From IMG/VR virus record IMGVR_UViG_3300045922_000875, positions 1 to 29,140 of that record: DNA of 29,140 bases; one strand, 5' to 3'. Made by a program: the position numbers and the translations under genes. Below the pieces are notes generated by a model. It made no database searches and was not told where the DNA came from. It saw nothing but the letters and a program-made list of their open reading frames with translations. Each line of letters opens with the position of its first letter. Position 1 is the first letter of the stretch. Below, piece by piece: positions 15,841-22,873 of this stretch. The stretch is from a virus.

Positions 15841-16866
15841 TTATCCTTGAAATTTTTTCATTAAATTAACAATCGCTAGTTTATTGTTTGTAGCAGATTC
15901 CAAAATACTTTGCAAGGTGTATATGGATCCATATTTTTTTACTGCGTCAGCAACATCTTTGATGCCGTCTTCCCAATAATCATAAGAAGGAATTGACACA
16001 TGCCATCCCAATGCTATTGCTTGTTCGATCAATGTTTTAGAGCCGCGGTCACGGTCAGGAACAACAATGGGGGTTTTTCCCGAGTCCATTATCCATTTTG
16101 CTTGCTCAGTTGATATGGAATTTTTCAATATTGCCACGCCATCTATGCCAATTGCATCAAATGGACCTTCAACCACACACACAAACTTTCTTAGTGGCTT
16201 GTTCAAGCAATCTGCATTATACAATACATTTACATTGTTTGCAGTTTCTTTAACATATTTCACACCCGGCACAATGGATCGTGCAATATAACCAATAGTT
16301 TGCTTTTTATAAACAATTGGCAAACACACACGTTGATTAAATGTCCATTCCCCAGAAATAGGAGTCCAAAACATTGCGTGATCTGATATGTTGAGTTCTC
16401 GTCCTTGAACATAACGATCCACTGCTTGCCATTCGGGCGTGGGATTTTTACGCCAAAATGCAAAACTTTTGGAACCAATTGGAAGCGCAACATCATCAAA
16501 TTCTAAAACGAACTCTGGTTCCGATTGCACCTGTGAACTGAAGTTATCCTTATCACTTGCTATTTGCCAACATTTAAATGCTATTTTTTTAATTTCGTCA
16601 GAATCAAACCCCAACCATTGCAAAAATTGTTTGTTTTTCCCTGACAACTGCCGTCCTTGTTCCCATGCTGTTCTAAATCCACAATTAAAACAATTATAAG
16701 AAAAACCACTCGAAGTGAAAAGCACATTGCCTCGGCCACGGGTGTCGACTCTCTCCCCGCGATGGTGGCAACAAACTGCATTAAACCCTTGCCAACCTTT
16801 AGCATGCTGTTTTGTTCGTGGCAGTCTGCTTTTTATTATGTCTAGCACCCAACCAGCATCGCTCAT
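15841..16866 (-). CDS. 61: DNA primase, T4 gp61-like
   Basis: This 341-aa protein, equal to the typical gp61 size, makes RNA primers at the fork with gp41. The N-terminus has a zinc-binding module (VCCHHRG, then YNCFNCGF). The TOPRIM domain shows VVEGPFDAIGIDG (catalytic glutamate) and IVVPDRDRGS (D-x-D). The start has no Shine-Dalgarno. Upstream on the minus strand are a TTGACT hexamer and an AT-rich TTATATAG ending two bases before the ATG. Together they may be a host-type early promoter giving a nearly leaderless mRNA. gp41 follows directly. Confidence 0.94.
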   Translation of the reverse strand: MSDAGWVLDIIKSRLPRTKQHAKGWQGFNAVCCHHRGERVDTRGRGNVLFTSSGFSYNCFNCGFRTAWEQGRQLSGKNKQFLQWLGFDSDEIKKIAFKCWQIASDKDNFSSQVQSEPEFVLEFDDVALPIGSKSFAFWRKNPTPEWQAVDRYVQGRELNISDHAMFWTPISGEWTFNQRVCLPIVYKKQTIGYIARSIVPGVKYVKETANNVNVLYNADCLNKPLRKFVCVVEGPFDAIGIDGVAILKNSISTEQAKWIMDSGKTPIVVPDRDRGSKTLIEQAIALGWHVSIPSYDYWEDGIKDVADAVKKYGSIYTLQSILESATNNKLAIVNLMKKFQG

Positions 16867-16900
16867 ACTATATAATTAAGCGCAATTGCAAAAAAGTCAA
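16867..16900 (-). promoter_or_regulatory. Possible sigma70-type early promoter for primase-helicase
   Basis: On the minus strand TTGACT (16900-16895) is followed after about 17 bases by AATTAT, or after 19-20 bases by TTATAT/TATATA. The next bases are the ATG of the primase. The match is imperfect and overlaps the end of the preceding gene. Confidence 0.3.
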
Positions 16901-17697
16901 TTTTTAAACAAAACCTTGGTGAAAAAACCTTCGTTAATTGGATCATTCTCGTAAACAAATCGAATCCAAGAATAATTGCCTTCAATATTAAACCAATCAA
17001 TGCCTGTGAATCCGGAATAAATTTTCTTCTCAATTTCAATCCAGCTTTCAAATGCATCCGGCGGAACCGATTCCAATGTGCCCTGTATGGTAAAAGTTCC
17101 AATCCAATTTTCCAAATATACTGCTGCTGTCATCAATCCATCCGTTAGGTCCAATAGTGCATCACCACGCAAAGCGGATGAAACATACACTGTGGTTATG
17201 GGCTGATTGTTAATCATTACTGGCAAAAACGCAGATGCTAACAGCTGAATAGAAGGTTTGGGAGGTGGAAGTGCGCCATCCTTTAGTTCAAAAAATCCGC
17301 GTGCTCGTTGATCCATGTCAGTGTAAAGCAATGTTTCGTTGCCATCTTCGTTGATCATCAACACAGTGTAACGATAGTAGCCAATTTCAAAATCTTGTAC
17401 TTCGCCTGGGGTGATTCTAGCCAATGCTTGACCTTTATATGGATCAAGGATCTGCATGGGCTTTTGTAGCACAATTTCATTGTTGAAATCATTAACTACA
17501 GTCAGCAACAATTTCTTACCCAATAATGGTATTGGCTTGCGATCCAAGTTACGAATTAAAAAATCCATCTCATTGGTTACGCCTTTATAAAGTTTAAAGT
17601 CAACATCGTTTGGATTCATATTTCTGTTCGGCGCTCCTCGATTGCTTTGAACCAACCATACTTGAATGGGGTTGTAATATAGATAAATGTCTACCAT
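16897..17697 (-). CDS. Probable virion structural protein
   Basis: I prefer ATG 17697 (MVDIYLYYNPIQVWL, 266 aa); ATG 17721 would add eight residues and also lacks a Shine-Dalgarno. The protein is beta-rich with aromatic-hydrophobic alternation, including YYRYTVLMINEDGNETLLYT, a proline patch GALPPPKPS, and VYLENWIGTFTIQGTLES. There are no enzymatic motifs. Such composition is typical of baseplate, neck or fibre-associated proteins of T4-like phages, so it is probably structural even though it precedes the primase. It is divergent from the plus-strand gene at 17754. Confidence 0.7.
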   Translation of the reverse strand: MVDIYLYYNPIQVWLVQSNRGAPNRNMNPNDVDFKLYKGVTNEMDFLIRNLDRKPIPLLGKKLLLTVVNDFNNEIVLQKPMQILDPYKGQALARITPGEVQDFEIGYYRYTVLMINEDGNETLLYTDMDQRARGFFELKDGALPPPKPSIQLLASAFLPVMINNQPITTVYVSSALRGDALLDLTDGLMTAAVYLENWIGTFTIQGTLESVPPDAFESWIEIEKKIYSGFTGIDWFNIEGNYSWIRFVYENDPINEGFFTKVLFKN

Positions 17698-17722
17698 TTT
17701 TTTATTTACCGAATTTATCATC

Positions 17723-17730
17723 TATAAATA
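17723..17730 (+). promoter_or_regulatory. Late promoter box (TATAAATA), plus strand
   Basis: This is a perfect match to the T4 late consensus on the plus strand, 24 bases before the ATG at 17754. It strongly supports that the short plus-strand ORF is a real, late-expressed gene. Confidence 0.8.
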
Positions 17731-17753
17731 TCAAAAAATCAAAATTAGAAAAA

Positions 17754-18140
17754 ATGTCAAATATAAACACATCCGAACTGCAAAATATAGCCAAGGAGTA
17801 TCCTTTTTTAAGCTTTTGCACATATTCCACACAAGAATACTTGGGCATTATTCAAAACTCCGACAACCAAATTGTTTCAATGTATGTTTACAACCTCATC
17901 CCCACTAAAGAGTTGCGAAAGAAATTTTTAAAGCTTGGCGACGAATGGTGGTGGAACTCTGCAAGAACTTGCCCAATTAATTTGTTCTTAAAAACAGATT
18001 TTGTCCCGTTTAAATCCTATTTGCGGACCTTCAATAAGAAAGAATTCCACATCTTGCTTGGACCTTGCATGAGCATATCAGATAACTTAAGCAAGCGAGT
18101 CAAACGTAAACAAATAACATTAGTTAAGAACATTCTATAG
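17754..18140 (+). CDS. Conserved T4-like phage hypothetical protein, plus strand
   Basis: The frame is open from 17610, but the ATG at 17754 is the only start downstream of the late promoter box. It gives 128 aa beginning MSNINTSELQNIAKEYPFLS. The segments YLGIIQNSDNQIVSMY, LGDEWWWNSARTCPINLFL and HILLGP resemble a conserved hypothetical of marine T4-like phages (recalled). No catalytic motif is seen. It runs against the direction of nearly all neighbours and overlaps the 3' end of the convergent DnaE-like gene by 17 bases. Late transcription here would produce RNA antisense to that gene's end. Confidence 0.8.
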   Translation: MSNINTSELQNIAKEYPFLSFCTYSTQEYLGIIQNSDNQIVSMYVYNLIPTKELRKKFLKLGDEWWWNSARTCPINLFLKTDFVPFKSYLRTFNKKEFHILLGPCMSISDNLSKRVKRKQITLVKNIL

Positions 18141-18690
18141 ATTGTGATGCTAACAAATTCAACTGAACCACAATAGATGTTGCATACGCAATCGCATGAG
18201 ATTTTTTAAAATAATATTTCTCTGTTGGAATCCAAATTTCTGCTTCAATTGTTTGCCAAGACTTGCCGATTAAATGTCTTTTGCCTGGACGCAACAATGC
18301 AATAAACATCGCCAGCTGTTCAATTGAACTGGGCAAATGCATTTGCAACAAATCATAATGTGCATTTATGTGCGCCAGTTGTTCCACAATCTCACGATAT
18401 GACAGCAAATTCCAATTTGGTTCAGTAGTTAATAATTCAACCAAATGCTGTTCAGATTTCACTCCAGTATAAATGGAATTATTTAAAAAATCAAACTTTT
18501 GCCAACCCAGCTGTTCTGCTTGCTCAAAATCAAAAGCAGAAATTCCCGAATCATCCTGAGGAATCTGTTGAAAGTATACGCCAACCAAATGCTTTGTTAA
18601 ATTTCCGTCACGCAGCATTGATGCTGGAACACACTGAATCAGCTGCAGAAGATTATCTCGATCTTGTAGGTCTATATCAACATCAGGCAT
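18124..18690 (-). CDS. Miniature C-family DNA polymerase (DnaE)-like protein
   Basis: This 188-aa protein holds five signatures of bacterial DnaE in the correct order. MPDVDIDLQDRD matches P-D-F-D-x-D-F with the palm aspartates (D5, D7). TKHLVGVYF (33-40) parallels H-A-x-G-V-V. WQKFDFLNN parallels the third-aspartate motif K-F-D-F-L-G (D67). ALLRPGKR (131-138) parallels A-L-x-R-P-G. YYFKKSHAIAYA (159-170) parallels F-N-K-S-H-x-x-A-Y. Real DnaE needs several hundred residues for the same span, so most of the fingers and linking parts are missing. Whether it polymerises is unknown; a nucleotide- or template-binding relic with a regulatory role is equally possible. I recall similar proteins in other T4-like phages, usually unannotated. 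ATG follows GGGGTT by eight bases. Confidence 0.75.
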   Translation of the reverse strand: MPDVDIDLQDRDNLLQLIQCVPASMLRDGNLTKHLVGVYFQQIPQDDSGISAFDFEQAEQLGWQKFDFLNNSIYTGVKSEQHLVELLTTEPNWNLLSYREIVEQLAHINAHYDLLQMHLPSSIEQLAMFIALLRPGKRHLIGKSWQTIEAEIWIPTEKYYFKKSHAIAYATSIVVQLNLLASQSIECS

Positions 18691-18696
18691 TTTTGT

Positions 18697-19146
18697 TCAA
18701 CCCCGAACAAGTTTAATAACATTATTTGTCATATCGGGCTTGAAATTTAACATAGCCGAAGTAGCACGCCAAGTATAATAAACGTTTTCATCGAACAAGT
18801 AAATTTGAATTTCAAAAATCTTTGATGATGTAGCTTGTTCTAAAGAAAGAGAAAAAAATACCAAAATCAAATATAATGTAAAGGTGGCAGGATGCGCTTC
18901 GTTAACTTTATCATCTTCATCTAATTTCAGCCACTTGTTTATGGCTTGTAGTAGTAAAACCTGATAATGCCCTGGTGTCAATTGACTCCATTTATCAAAT
19001 TTCCAGTTTGATATGTCGCCTAATTCAACTAACAATTGATCATTGGATTCCCAATGAACTGAATAATGCTTTAAATCTTCATCAACAAAAAAGATATCAG
19101 AAAAACAGTTGGTGTTGATATTTTGAATATTAACGCGCAAGCTCAT
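18697..19146 (-). CDS. Unknown phage protein
   Basis: This 149-aa protein (MSLRVNIQNINTNCFSDIFF onwards) has mixed alpha/beta character with a hydrophobic helix around FTLYLILVFFSLSLEQ. That segment could be buried or membrane-associated. The ATGA overlap with the coiled-coil gene upstream and the seven-base step to the DnaE-like gene show an operon. No family recognised. Confidence 0.7.
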   Translation of the reverse strand: MSLRVNIQNINTNCFSDIFFVDEDLKHYSVHWESNDQLLVELGDISNWKFDKWSQLTPGHYQVLLLQAINKWLKLDEDDKVNEAHPATFTLYLILVFFSLSLEQATSSKIFEIQIYLFDENVYYTWRATSAMLNFKPDMTNNVIKLVRG

Positions 19147-19463
19147 AGATAAGGATTGTTGTTTCGAATTGTATTAATTTCTCTTGCCATTTCGCCCAAA
19201 CCGTCAATTGTTTGGTTGTGTGAATTAGCTAGTTTTTTAACGTAGTTTTTTAAAGAATTAACAGTTTGGTTGAGCTCTTGTATGCGTTTTTCCAACAAAT
19301 GCACGTACGTGGAATTGGCCAAATACATAATCTTACCATCTATTTCCACAACATACTGGTGTTGTCCAGACAATTTCAATCCAGAAAGTTTTTGATAGGT
19401 TTTAGCCGGAGCTTTGGGTTGCTCGTCGCTGCCGTACATTAAATCCAAAAGTTCTTGATCCAT
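19143..19463 (-). CDS. Small coiled-coil protein
   Basis: This 106-aa protein has an N-terminal half with KLSGLKLSGQHQYVVEIDGK and IMYLANSTYVHLLEKRI. The C-terminal half is a heptad-type coiled coil (LNQTVNSLKNYVKKLANSHN). A short 'VxIDGKxYxMAxxxYVxxLE' beta element followed by a coiled coil is something I recall from marine T4-like phages, of unknown role. A perfect late box lies five bases before the ATG, so a late transcript would start at the ATG itself. The alternative start ATG 19439 has no Shine-Dalgarno. Confidence 0.7.
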   Translation of the reverse strand: MDQELLDLMYGSDEQPKAPAKTYQKLSGLKLSGQHQYVVEIDGKIMYLANSTYVHLLEKRIQELNQTVNSLKNYVKKLANSHNQTIDGLGEMAREINTIRNNNPYL

Positions 19464-19468
19464 GTCTG

Positions 19469-19476
19469 TATTTATA
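19469..19476 (-). promoter_or_regulatory. Late promoter box (TATAAATA) abutting a start codon
   Basis: This is a perfect TATAAATA on the minus strand, located within the end of the upstream zinc-finger gene and only five bases from the ATG at 19463. Transcription would begin at or near the A of the ATG. Confidence 0.55.
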
Positions 19477-20149
19477 ACCCCGAATCTTCAAGAATTTTCT
19501 TCAATTCTTTTATTTCAACAGATCGCAACGCTATTTTGCGATTCCAAAGATCCACATTTAAAAAATCTTCCAATGCTTTGTAATGCATTGGATTGAGAGA
19601 AACTACCCATTTCATGCCAATGCTGCTGCAGAATAAAAACCAAGGACTCATTCGTCCCATTTTGAATTGATGAATTATATTGTTGGGATGCTCTGATACA
19701 AAAAACCCTGTCATAGGCATTTGGTTATATTCGGACCATTTTTCCAAATATTCAATGGATCGAATAATGCCCGATTCAGGACTTTCTTTTAAAATAAAAG
19801 TTTTGTTGAACTTTTCTAAATTATAATCTTTGGTCCAATTGTCTATGGGGATTTGGTTTTCAATCAAATAATCCAAATATTGTCTCGATGCTGAAATTTG
19901 ATTTTCGATAACATAATCAGCCCATTTTAAAAAAGCATTGTAGTATCTGCTTTTAATAAATGCCCAAATGTCTCGTTTTTGACCAGGCAAGCAGCGAGTA
20001 TAATAAGTGTCAAATGCCATAAATGCCAACACTGAATTTCTATGATCCTTTTGCAACCAGCGGCGGCGAGTTTCACACGCATGCTTCATCAAAGTTCGTT
20101 CTTGTCGAAACGAATGCCCGCAAAATTCACATCGAAACATATTCGTCAT
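19472..20149 (-). CDS. Conserved T4-like phage protein with N-terminal C2H2 zinc finger
   Basis: This 225-aa protein starts with a zinc-finger unit FRCEFCGHSFRQERTLMKHAC (C-x2-C, then H and C), followed by RRRW. The rest is helical and aromatic, including AFIKSRYYNAFLKWADYVIE and FKMGRMSPWFLF. This architecture (finger, R-R-R-W, then I-K-S-x-Y-Y-x-A-F) resembles a conserved protein of marine T4-like phages with no known role (recalled). The finger suggests nucleic-acid or protein binding. ATG 20149 overlaps the preceding gene by 23 bases; ATG 20140 is an alternative. Confidence 0.82.
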   Translation of the reverse strand: MTNMFRCEFCGHSFRQERTLMKHACETRRRWLQKDHRNSVLAFMAFDTYYTRCLPGQKRDIWAFIKSRYYNAFLKWADYVIENQISASRQYLDYLIENQIPIDNWTKDYNLEKFNKTFILKESPESGIIRSIEYLEKWSEYNQMPMTGFFVSEHPNNIIHQFKMGRMSPWFLFCSSIGMKWVVSLNPMHYKALEDFLNVDLWNRKIALRSVEIKELKKILEDSGL

Positions 20150-20726
20150 ATTCCTCTAAACAATCTTTCAACCGATCTTTACTGTTGTCGCCTTGTTTCA
20201 ATATCAATTGTTGTATTCCAGTTTTTCCATTAATACGAGCCCATAATTTTCTCTCGTTAAAAGAGCTCAGTGGCAATATCTCCAATATTAATTTATCTAA
20301 CTTGCTGGAAACTCGTTTGGGAAAGGGGATCCATTTGTGTGTTTGCCGAGAACCATCTGATATAATCGCCAATAGCTTCCATACTAATTTACCGTGTCCT
20401 TCGTCCCCAATTAAAGGGATGTCGTGGAACCCCAAATTTACAATGCCGTTTACTAGCTCTATGTGAACCAAATAGTCTGCAAATTTCATTGATTGCGGAT
20501 TGGAAAACCATTTCATAATCACAAACAAACTGCGAATTACTTCCTTGTATTCATCCTCAGTTAATTTTTCTAAATAATCTAAATCTCGTCGACGAAGTGC
20601 TTCCAGAACTTGCCAAATATTGTATTTTTCTTTTTTGACTTCAAGATCGTCATCAACAAAAGGTTGTCCAATGTTTTCAAATAAGTCATCAATAATTTCA
20701 GGTTTGAATTCTTTTTTCTTGGCCAT
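20127..20726 (-). CDS. Conserved phage hypothetical protein
   Basis: I start at ATG 20726 (MAKKKEFKPE, 199 aa); the upstream extension is in frame but lies in the divergent intergenic region. Motifs such as LEALRRRDLDYLEKLTEDEY, VIMKWFSN, LVHIELVNGIVNLGF and THKWIPFPKR resemble a helical hypothetical family found in T4-like and some other phages (recalled). It might be replication-linked, but it does not match gp62 in sequence. There is no Shine-Dalgarno; an AT-rich TATATATAT tract precedes the ATG. Confidence 0.78.
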   Translation of the reverse strand: MAKKKEFKPEIIDDLFENIGQPFVDDDLEVKKEKYNIWQVLEALRRRDLDYLEKLTEDEYKEVIRSLFVIMKWFSNPQSMKFADYLVHIELVNGIVNLGFHDIPLIGDEGHGKLVWKLLAIISDGSRQTHKWIPFPKRVSSKLDKLILEILPLSSFNERKLWARINGKTGIQQLILKQGDNSKDRLKDCLEEYDEYVSM

Positions 20727-20761
20727 ATTGATATATATATAGCACAAACTGGGTGCAATTT

Positions 20762-20769
20762 TATAAATA
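20762..20769 (+). promoter_or_regulatory. Late promoter box (TATAAATA), plus strand
   Basis: This is a perfect late consensus on the plus strand, about 40 bases upstream of the structural gene at 20810. The leader includes a small hairpin and AAGGAG seven bases before the ATG. Confidence 0.85.
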
Positions 20770-20777
20770 AAAATGCA

Positions 20778-20792
20778 CTTCTTAACGAGAAG
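20778..20792 (+). promoter_or_regulatory. 5'-terminal stem-loop of late transcript
   Basis: CTTCT-TAACG-AGAAG forms a 5-bp stem a few bases after the predicted transcription start and upstream of the Shine-Dalgarno. Position mirrors the hairpins at 9698 and 29030. Confidence 0.45.
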
Positions 20793-20809
20793 AAACAAGG
20801 AGAATCATT

Positions 20810-21661
20810 ATGGGAAGACCACTATCTGATAAATTTTGGAGAATACCATCAAGTCCTGGTTATTATTTAGGATTTGATGAAGCTTGGATTCCGGGCGAGA
20901 ATGGGCCCACACCGCAAGCAGATATCATAAAACAATCTGGAACTAGAAAATACATTGTAAAAAACACCTCTACTCAAAACGAAGGCGTCGTCTCTCTAGT
21001 AAATACTCCAATTACGGGCAAGGGACAAGCATATAAAATGGTATTTCCTTGGACCAATGTGGGGTCGGGCGCAACAATCGCGTCCTTTACTTTTAGGTTA
21101 GTTTTTGCATCTATAGTATCCGGTGGAACAGGATACTCAGTTGGGCAAACTTTAACTGTAGTTGGTGGAACAGGGACGAGTGCAACTCTAACGATTACTT
21201 CGGTGTCTTCTTTAGGTACGATAACAGGAGTCACAATCAATAACATAGGAAATTACACTGTAATACCACCAAATCTAACAGCTAATCCTGTTACTAACAG
21301 CGGCTCTGGATCGGGCGCTACTTTGAAGTTGGTTATGGGTGTGAATTCTGCTGTAGCAGGGACTGTCGGAACCGGATATGCATCAAGCGGAGCTATGGCG
21401 ATTGTTTCTGGAAGTGGCGGGGAAGGTGCTATACTGTTTGGGGTACCATTCGGTGGCGTCATAAACTCTTGGCAAGTGTACGGCGCTGGATTTGGATTTA
21501 CTGGAACAGCAGTCACGGCACAAATTTTCGGAATCGGGGCAGTAGAGTATGCCAGAACAATACTTGCAAATCGTGTTAAAACTTGGCAAGGCAATTCATA
21601 CGTTTGGTCAAAAAAGCTTGTAGCCACTAAATTTGGTGATGCGATTCTTATAACCACTTAA
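20810..21661 (+). CDS. Gly/Thr-rich virion structural protein (tail or fibre-associated)
   Basis: This 283-aa protein begins MGRPLSDKFWRIPSSPGYYL. Residues ~100-215 are Gly/Thr/Ser-rich beta repeats (SGGTGYSVGQTLTVVGGTG; SGSGSGATLKL). The C-terminus has EYARTILANRVKTWQGNSY. MGRPL-type starts and G-G-x-G-Y-x-V-G-x-x-L-T-V repeats are common in T4-like cyanophage structural proteins (recalled). It has its own late promoter, a strong AAGGAG ribosome site and an intrinsic terminator. It is therefore a self-contained plus-strand unit inserted among minus-strand replication genes. Confidence 0.85.
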   Translation: MGRPLSDKFWRIPSSPGYYLGFDEAWIPGENGPTPQADIIKQSGTRKYIVKNTSTQNEGVVSLVNTPITGKGQAYKMVFPWTNVGSGATIASFTFRLVFASIVSGGTGYSVGQTLTVVGGTGTSATLTITSVSSLGTITGVTINNIGNYTVIPPNLTANPVTNSGSGSGATLKLVMGVNSAVAGTVGTGYASSGAMAIVSGSGGEGAILFGVPFGGVINSWQVYGAGFGFTGTAVTAQIFGIGAVEYARTILANRVKTWQGNSYVWSKKLVATKFGDAILITT

Positions 21662-21682
21662 TTTATAGTTGGATTTCACTAG

Positions 21683-21706
21683 AAAGGGAGGCAATCGCCT
21701 CCTTTT
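21683..21706 (+). terminator. Intrinsic terminator
   Basis: GGAGGC-AATC-GCCTCC forms a GC-rich 6-bp stem, extended by flanking AAAG/TTTT pairing, and is followed by a T run. It lies 22 bases after the stop of the plus-strand structural gene. The A-tract on the other side could also terminate minus-strand transcription from 21764. Confidence 0.88.
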
Positions 21707-21763
21707 CCTATCATAATTTGACTATGTACTGAAAATTTATCAAAATACCAAAATAATCAAATA

Positions 21764-22297
21764 TCAATACAGTGATTTCCAATTAAACCCATTTTGTATT
21801 TCTATTGCCTGTGTTTCCATCCAATCCGAATATGGATCGGCAAACGGAACATATTTAAATTGTATAAAATGAACCAGTTCGTGTGCAAGAGAATCAATTT
21901 CTGCTGATGGTGCTAATAATATTCGATTTAAAAACCGGTCATAATGATTTATAGTTTGTCTTGATGTATCCAATGCTATACCCAAAGACTTCTTTAATTC
22001 CTCGGGGGTTGCGTCAAAAGAAGCAAGCACTGTTGGTAAAGAAACATTGAGATCAATTCGACTCTTATAACGGTCATATGTGAGCTTATTGTATTCCTCA
22101 ACAACTTTCAAAAAGACTTTACGCTGTAAGGTATAGTCATTAAATAATCTAGGATGCTTTAAAGTTCTATCTAGTAAAGGGAGAGCAGCATGCGCTCCTT
22201 TACACATAGGACAAACCAACGACGTTGTCGCTATAGCAGCAGCCCCTTTCATAAAATTTCTACGATTAATCGATTCTAAAATTTCATATAATCTCAT
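21764..22297 (-). CDS. Tat-signal-like HExxH metallopeptidase-type protein
   Basis: This 177-aa protein has NRRNFMKGAAAIATTSLV at residues 11-28, a close match to a twin-arginine signal (R-R-x-F-x-K plus hydrophobic core), then CPMCKGAHA. Near the C-terminus LAHELVHFIQF gives the zinc-binding H-E-x-x-H, and METQAIEIQ supplies a plausible third-ligand glutamate as in gluzincins. A Tat-exported or virion-packaged peptidase is possible. The first eight residues, MRLYEILE followed by S, also resemble a prohead-protease target peptide and would precede the Tat-like motif. A late box sits nine bases before the ATG. Proteolytic activity is not proven. Confidence 0.75.
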   Translation of the reverse strand: MRLYEILESINRRNFMKGAAAIATTSLVCPMCKGAHAALPLLDRTLKHPRLFNDYTLQRKVFLKVVEEYNKLTYDRYKSRIDLNVSLPTVLASFDATPEELKKSLGIALDTSRQTINHYDRFLNRILLAPSAEIDSLAHELVHFIQFKYVPFADPYSDWMETQAIEIQNGFNWKSLY

Positions 22298-22305
22298 AGT
22301 ATCAA

Positions 22306-22313
22306 TATTTATG
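22306..22313 (-). promoter_or_regulatory. Late promoter box (CATAAATA)
   Basis: CATAAATA on the minus strand ends nine bases before the ATG at 22297 and overlaps the stop region of the preceding gene. The predicted leader is about three bases. Confidence 0.5.
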
Positions 22314-22809
22314 ATAATTTTGAAATATCTAAAATATCTGGAAGTTTGTTCACTTCATGAACAAAAAATGCACACAATGGATTTTCTCCCATTGAAAGTG
22401 GTACTGCTAACAAATGCCCGTGTTTGAGTTTGGGAAAATACCACTTTATATCTGGATAAATGTTAATCAACTCAATTTTAGCAAAGTCAATCATATAACC
22501 CGTTATGGGATTAAACACAAATGCTGAAAAATCTCTATCATTCAAATGTTTTATAGGCAGTATTTCCACCTCGCCTAACTCTTTTTCCCCAATTACCAAA
22601 CTCCAATCCAAAGGCATCTGGATGATATGAGGTCCGATTTTCAATTCAGCAGCAGGCATTGAAAAACTTTCTAAGAAAATCAATGGTATAAATATATAGT
22701 CTACTTGATTCTTATTCGAATAGTCCAGCACGCAGTATCTAAAATCTTCAACCTCATCTGGCACAGTATTCATTTCAAACGAGCGATTATTTGTTAGTAA
22801 AATTCTCAT
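22309..22809 (-). CDS. Conserved phage hypothetical protein
   Basis: This 166-aa alpha/beta protein contains DFRYCVLDYSNK, FIPLIFLESF, MPLDWSLVIGEKELG and IYPDIKWYFPKLKHGHLLAV. I recall similar sequences as conserved hypotheticals in T4-like phages, without known function. AAAGAGAT lies 6-8 bases before the ATG. There is a 64-base gap to UvsW, with a perfect short inverted repeat at 22840-22854. Confidence 0.78.
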   Translation of the reverse strand: MRILLTNNRSFEMNTVPDEVEDFRYCVLDYSNKNQVDYIFIPLIFLESFSMPAAELKIGPHIIQMPLDWSLVIGEKELGEVEILPIKHLNDRDFSAFVFNPITGYMIDFAKIELINIYPDIKWYFPKLKHGHLLAVPLSMGENPLCAFFVHEVNKLPDILDISKLS

Positions 22810-22839
22810 TGTATCTCTTTCAAAAATATAGTAAATATT

Positions 22840-22854
22840 AACTTATATTAAGTT
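22840..22854. repeat. Inverted repeat between UvsW and next gene
   Basis: AACTTA-TAT-TAAGTT is a perfect 6-bp palindromic stem with a three-base loop. It lies 19 bases after the UvsW stop. There is no T-tract, so it may be an RNA processing or protein-binding site rather than a terminator. Confidence 0.4.
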
Positions 22855-22873
22855 GAATGTCTAAATCAAAATA

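Noticed and set aside
20023-20466. Plus-strand ORF of 147 codons
   Set aside because: Antisense to two conserved minus-strand genes; no start signals and no recognisable domains.
20127-20726. Clamp-loader small subunit gp62
   Set aside because: Similar length, but the sequence does not match the gp62 pattern I know, so left as conserved hypothetical.
21253-21657. Minus-strand ORF opposite the plus-strand structural gene
   Set aside because: Proline/alanine-rich composition typical of the reverse of Gly/Thr repeats; the plus strand has promoter, ribosome site and terminator.
22687-22694. TATAAATA on the plus strand inside the 22309-22809 gene (and CATAAATA at 8367-8374)
   Set aside because: Antisense to real genes with no downstream plus-strand gene. 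They could give antisense RNA but nothing else supports them.
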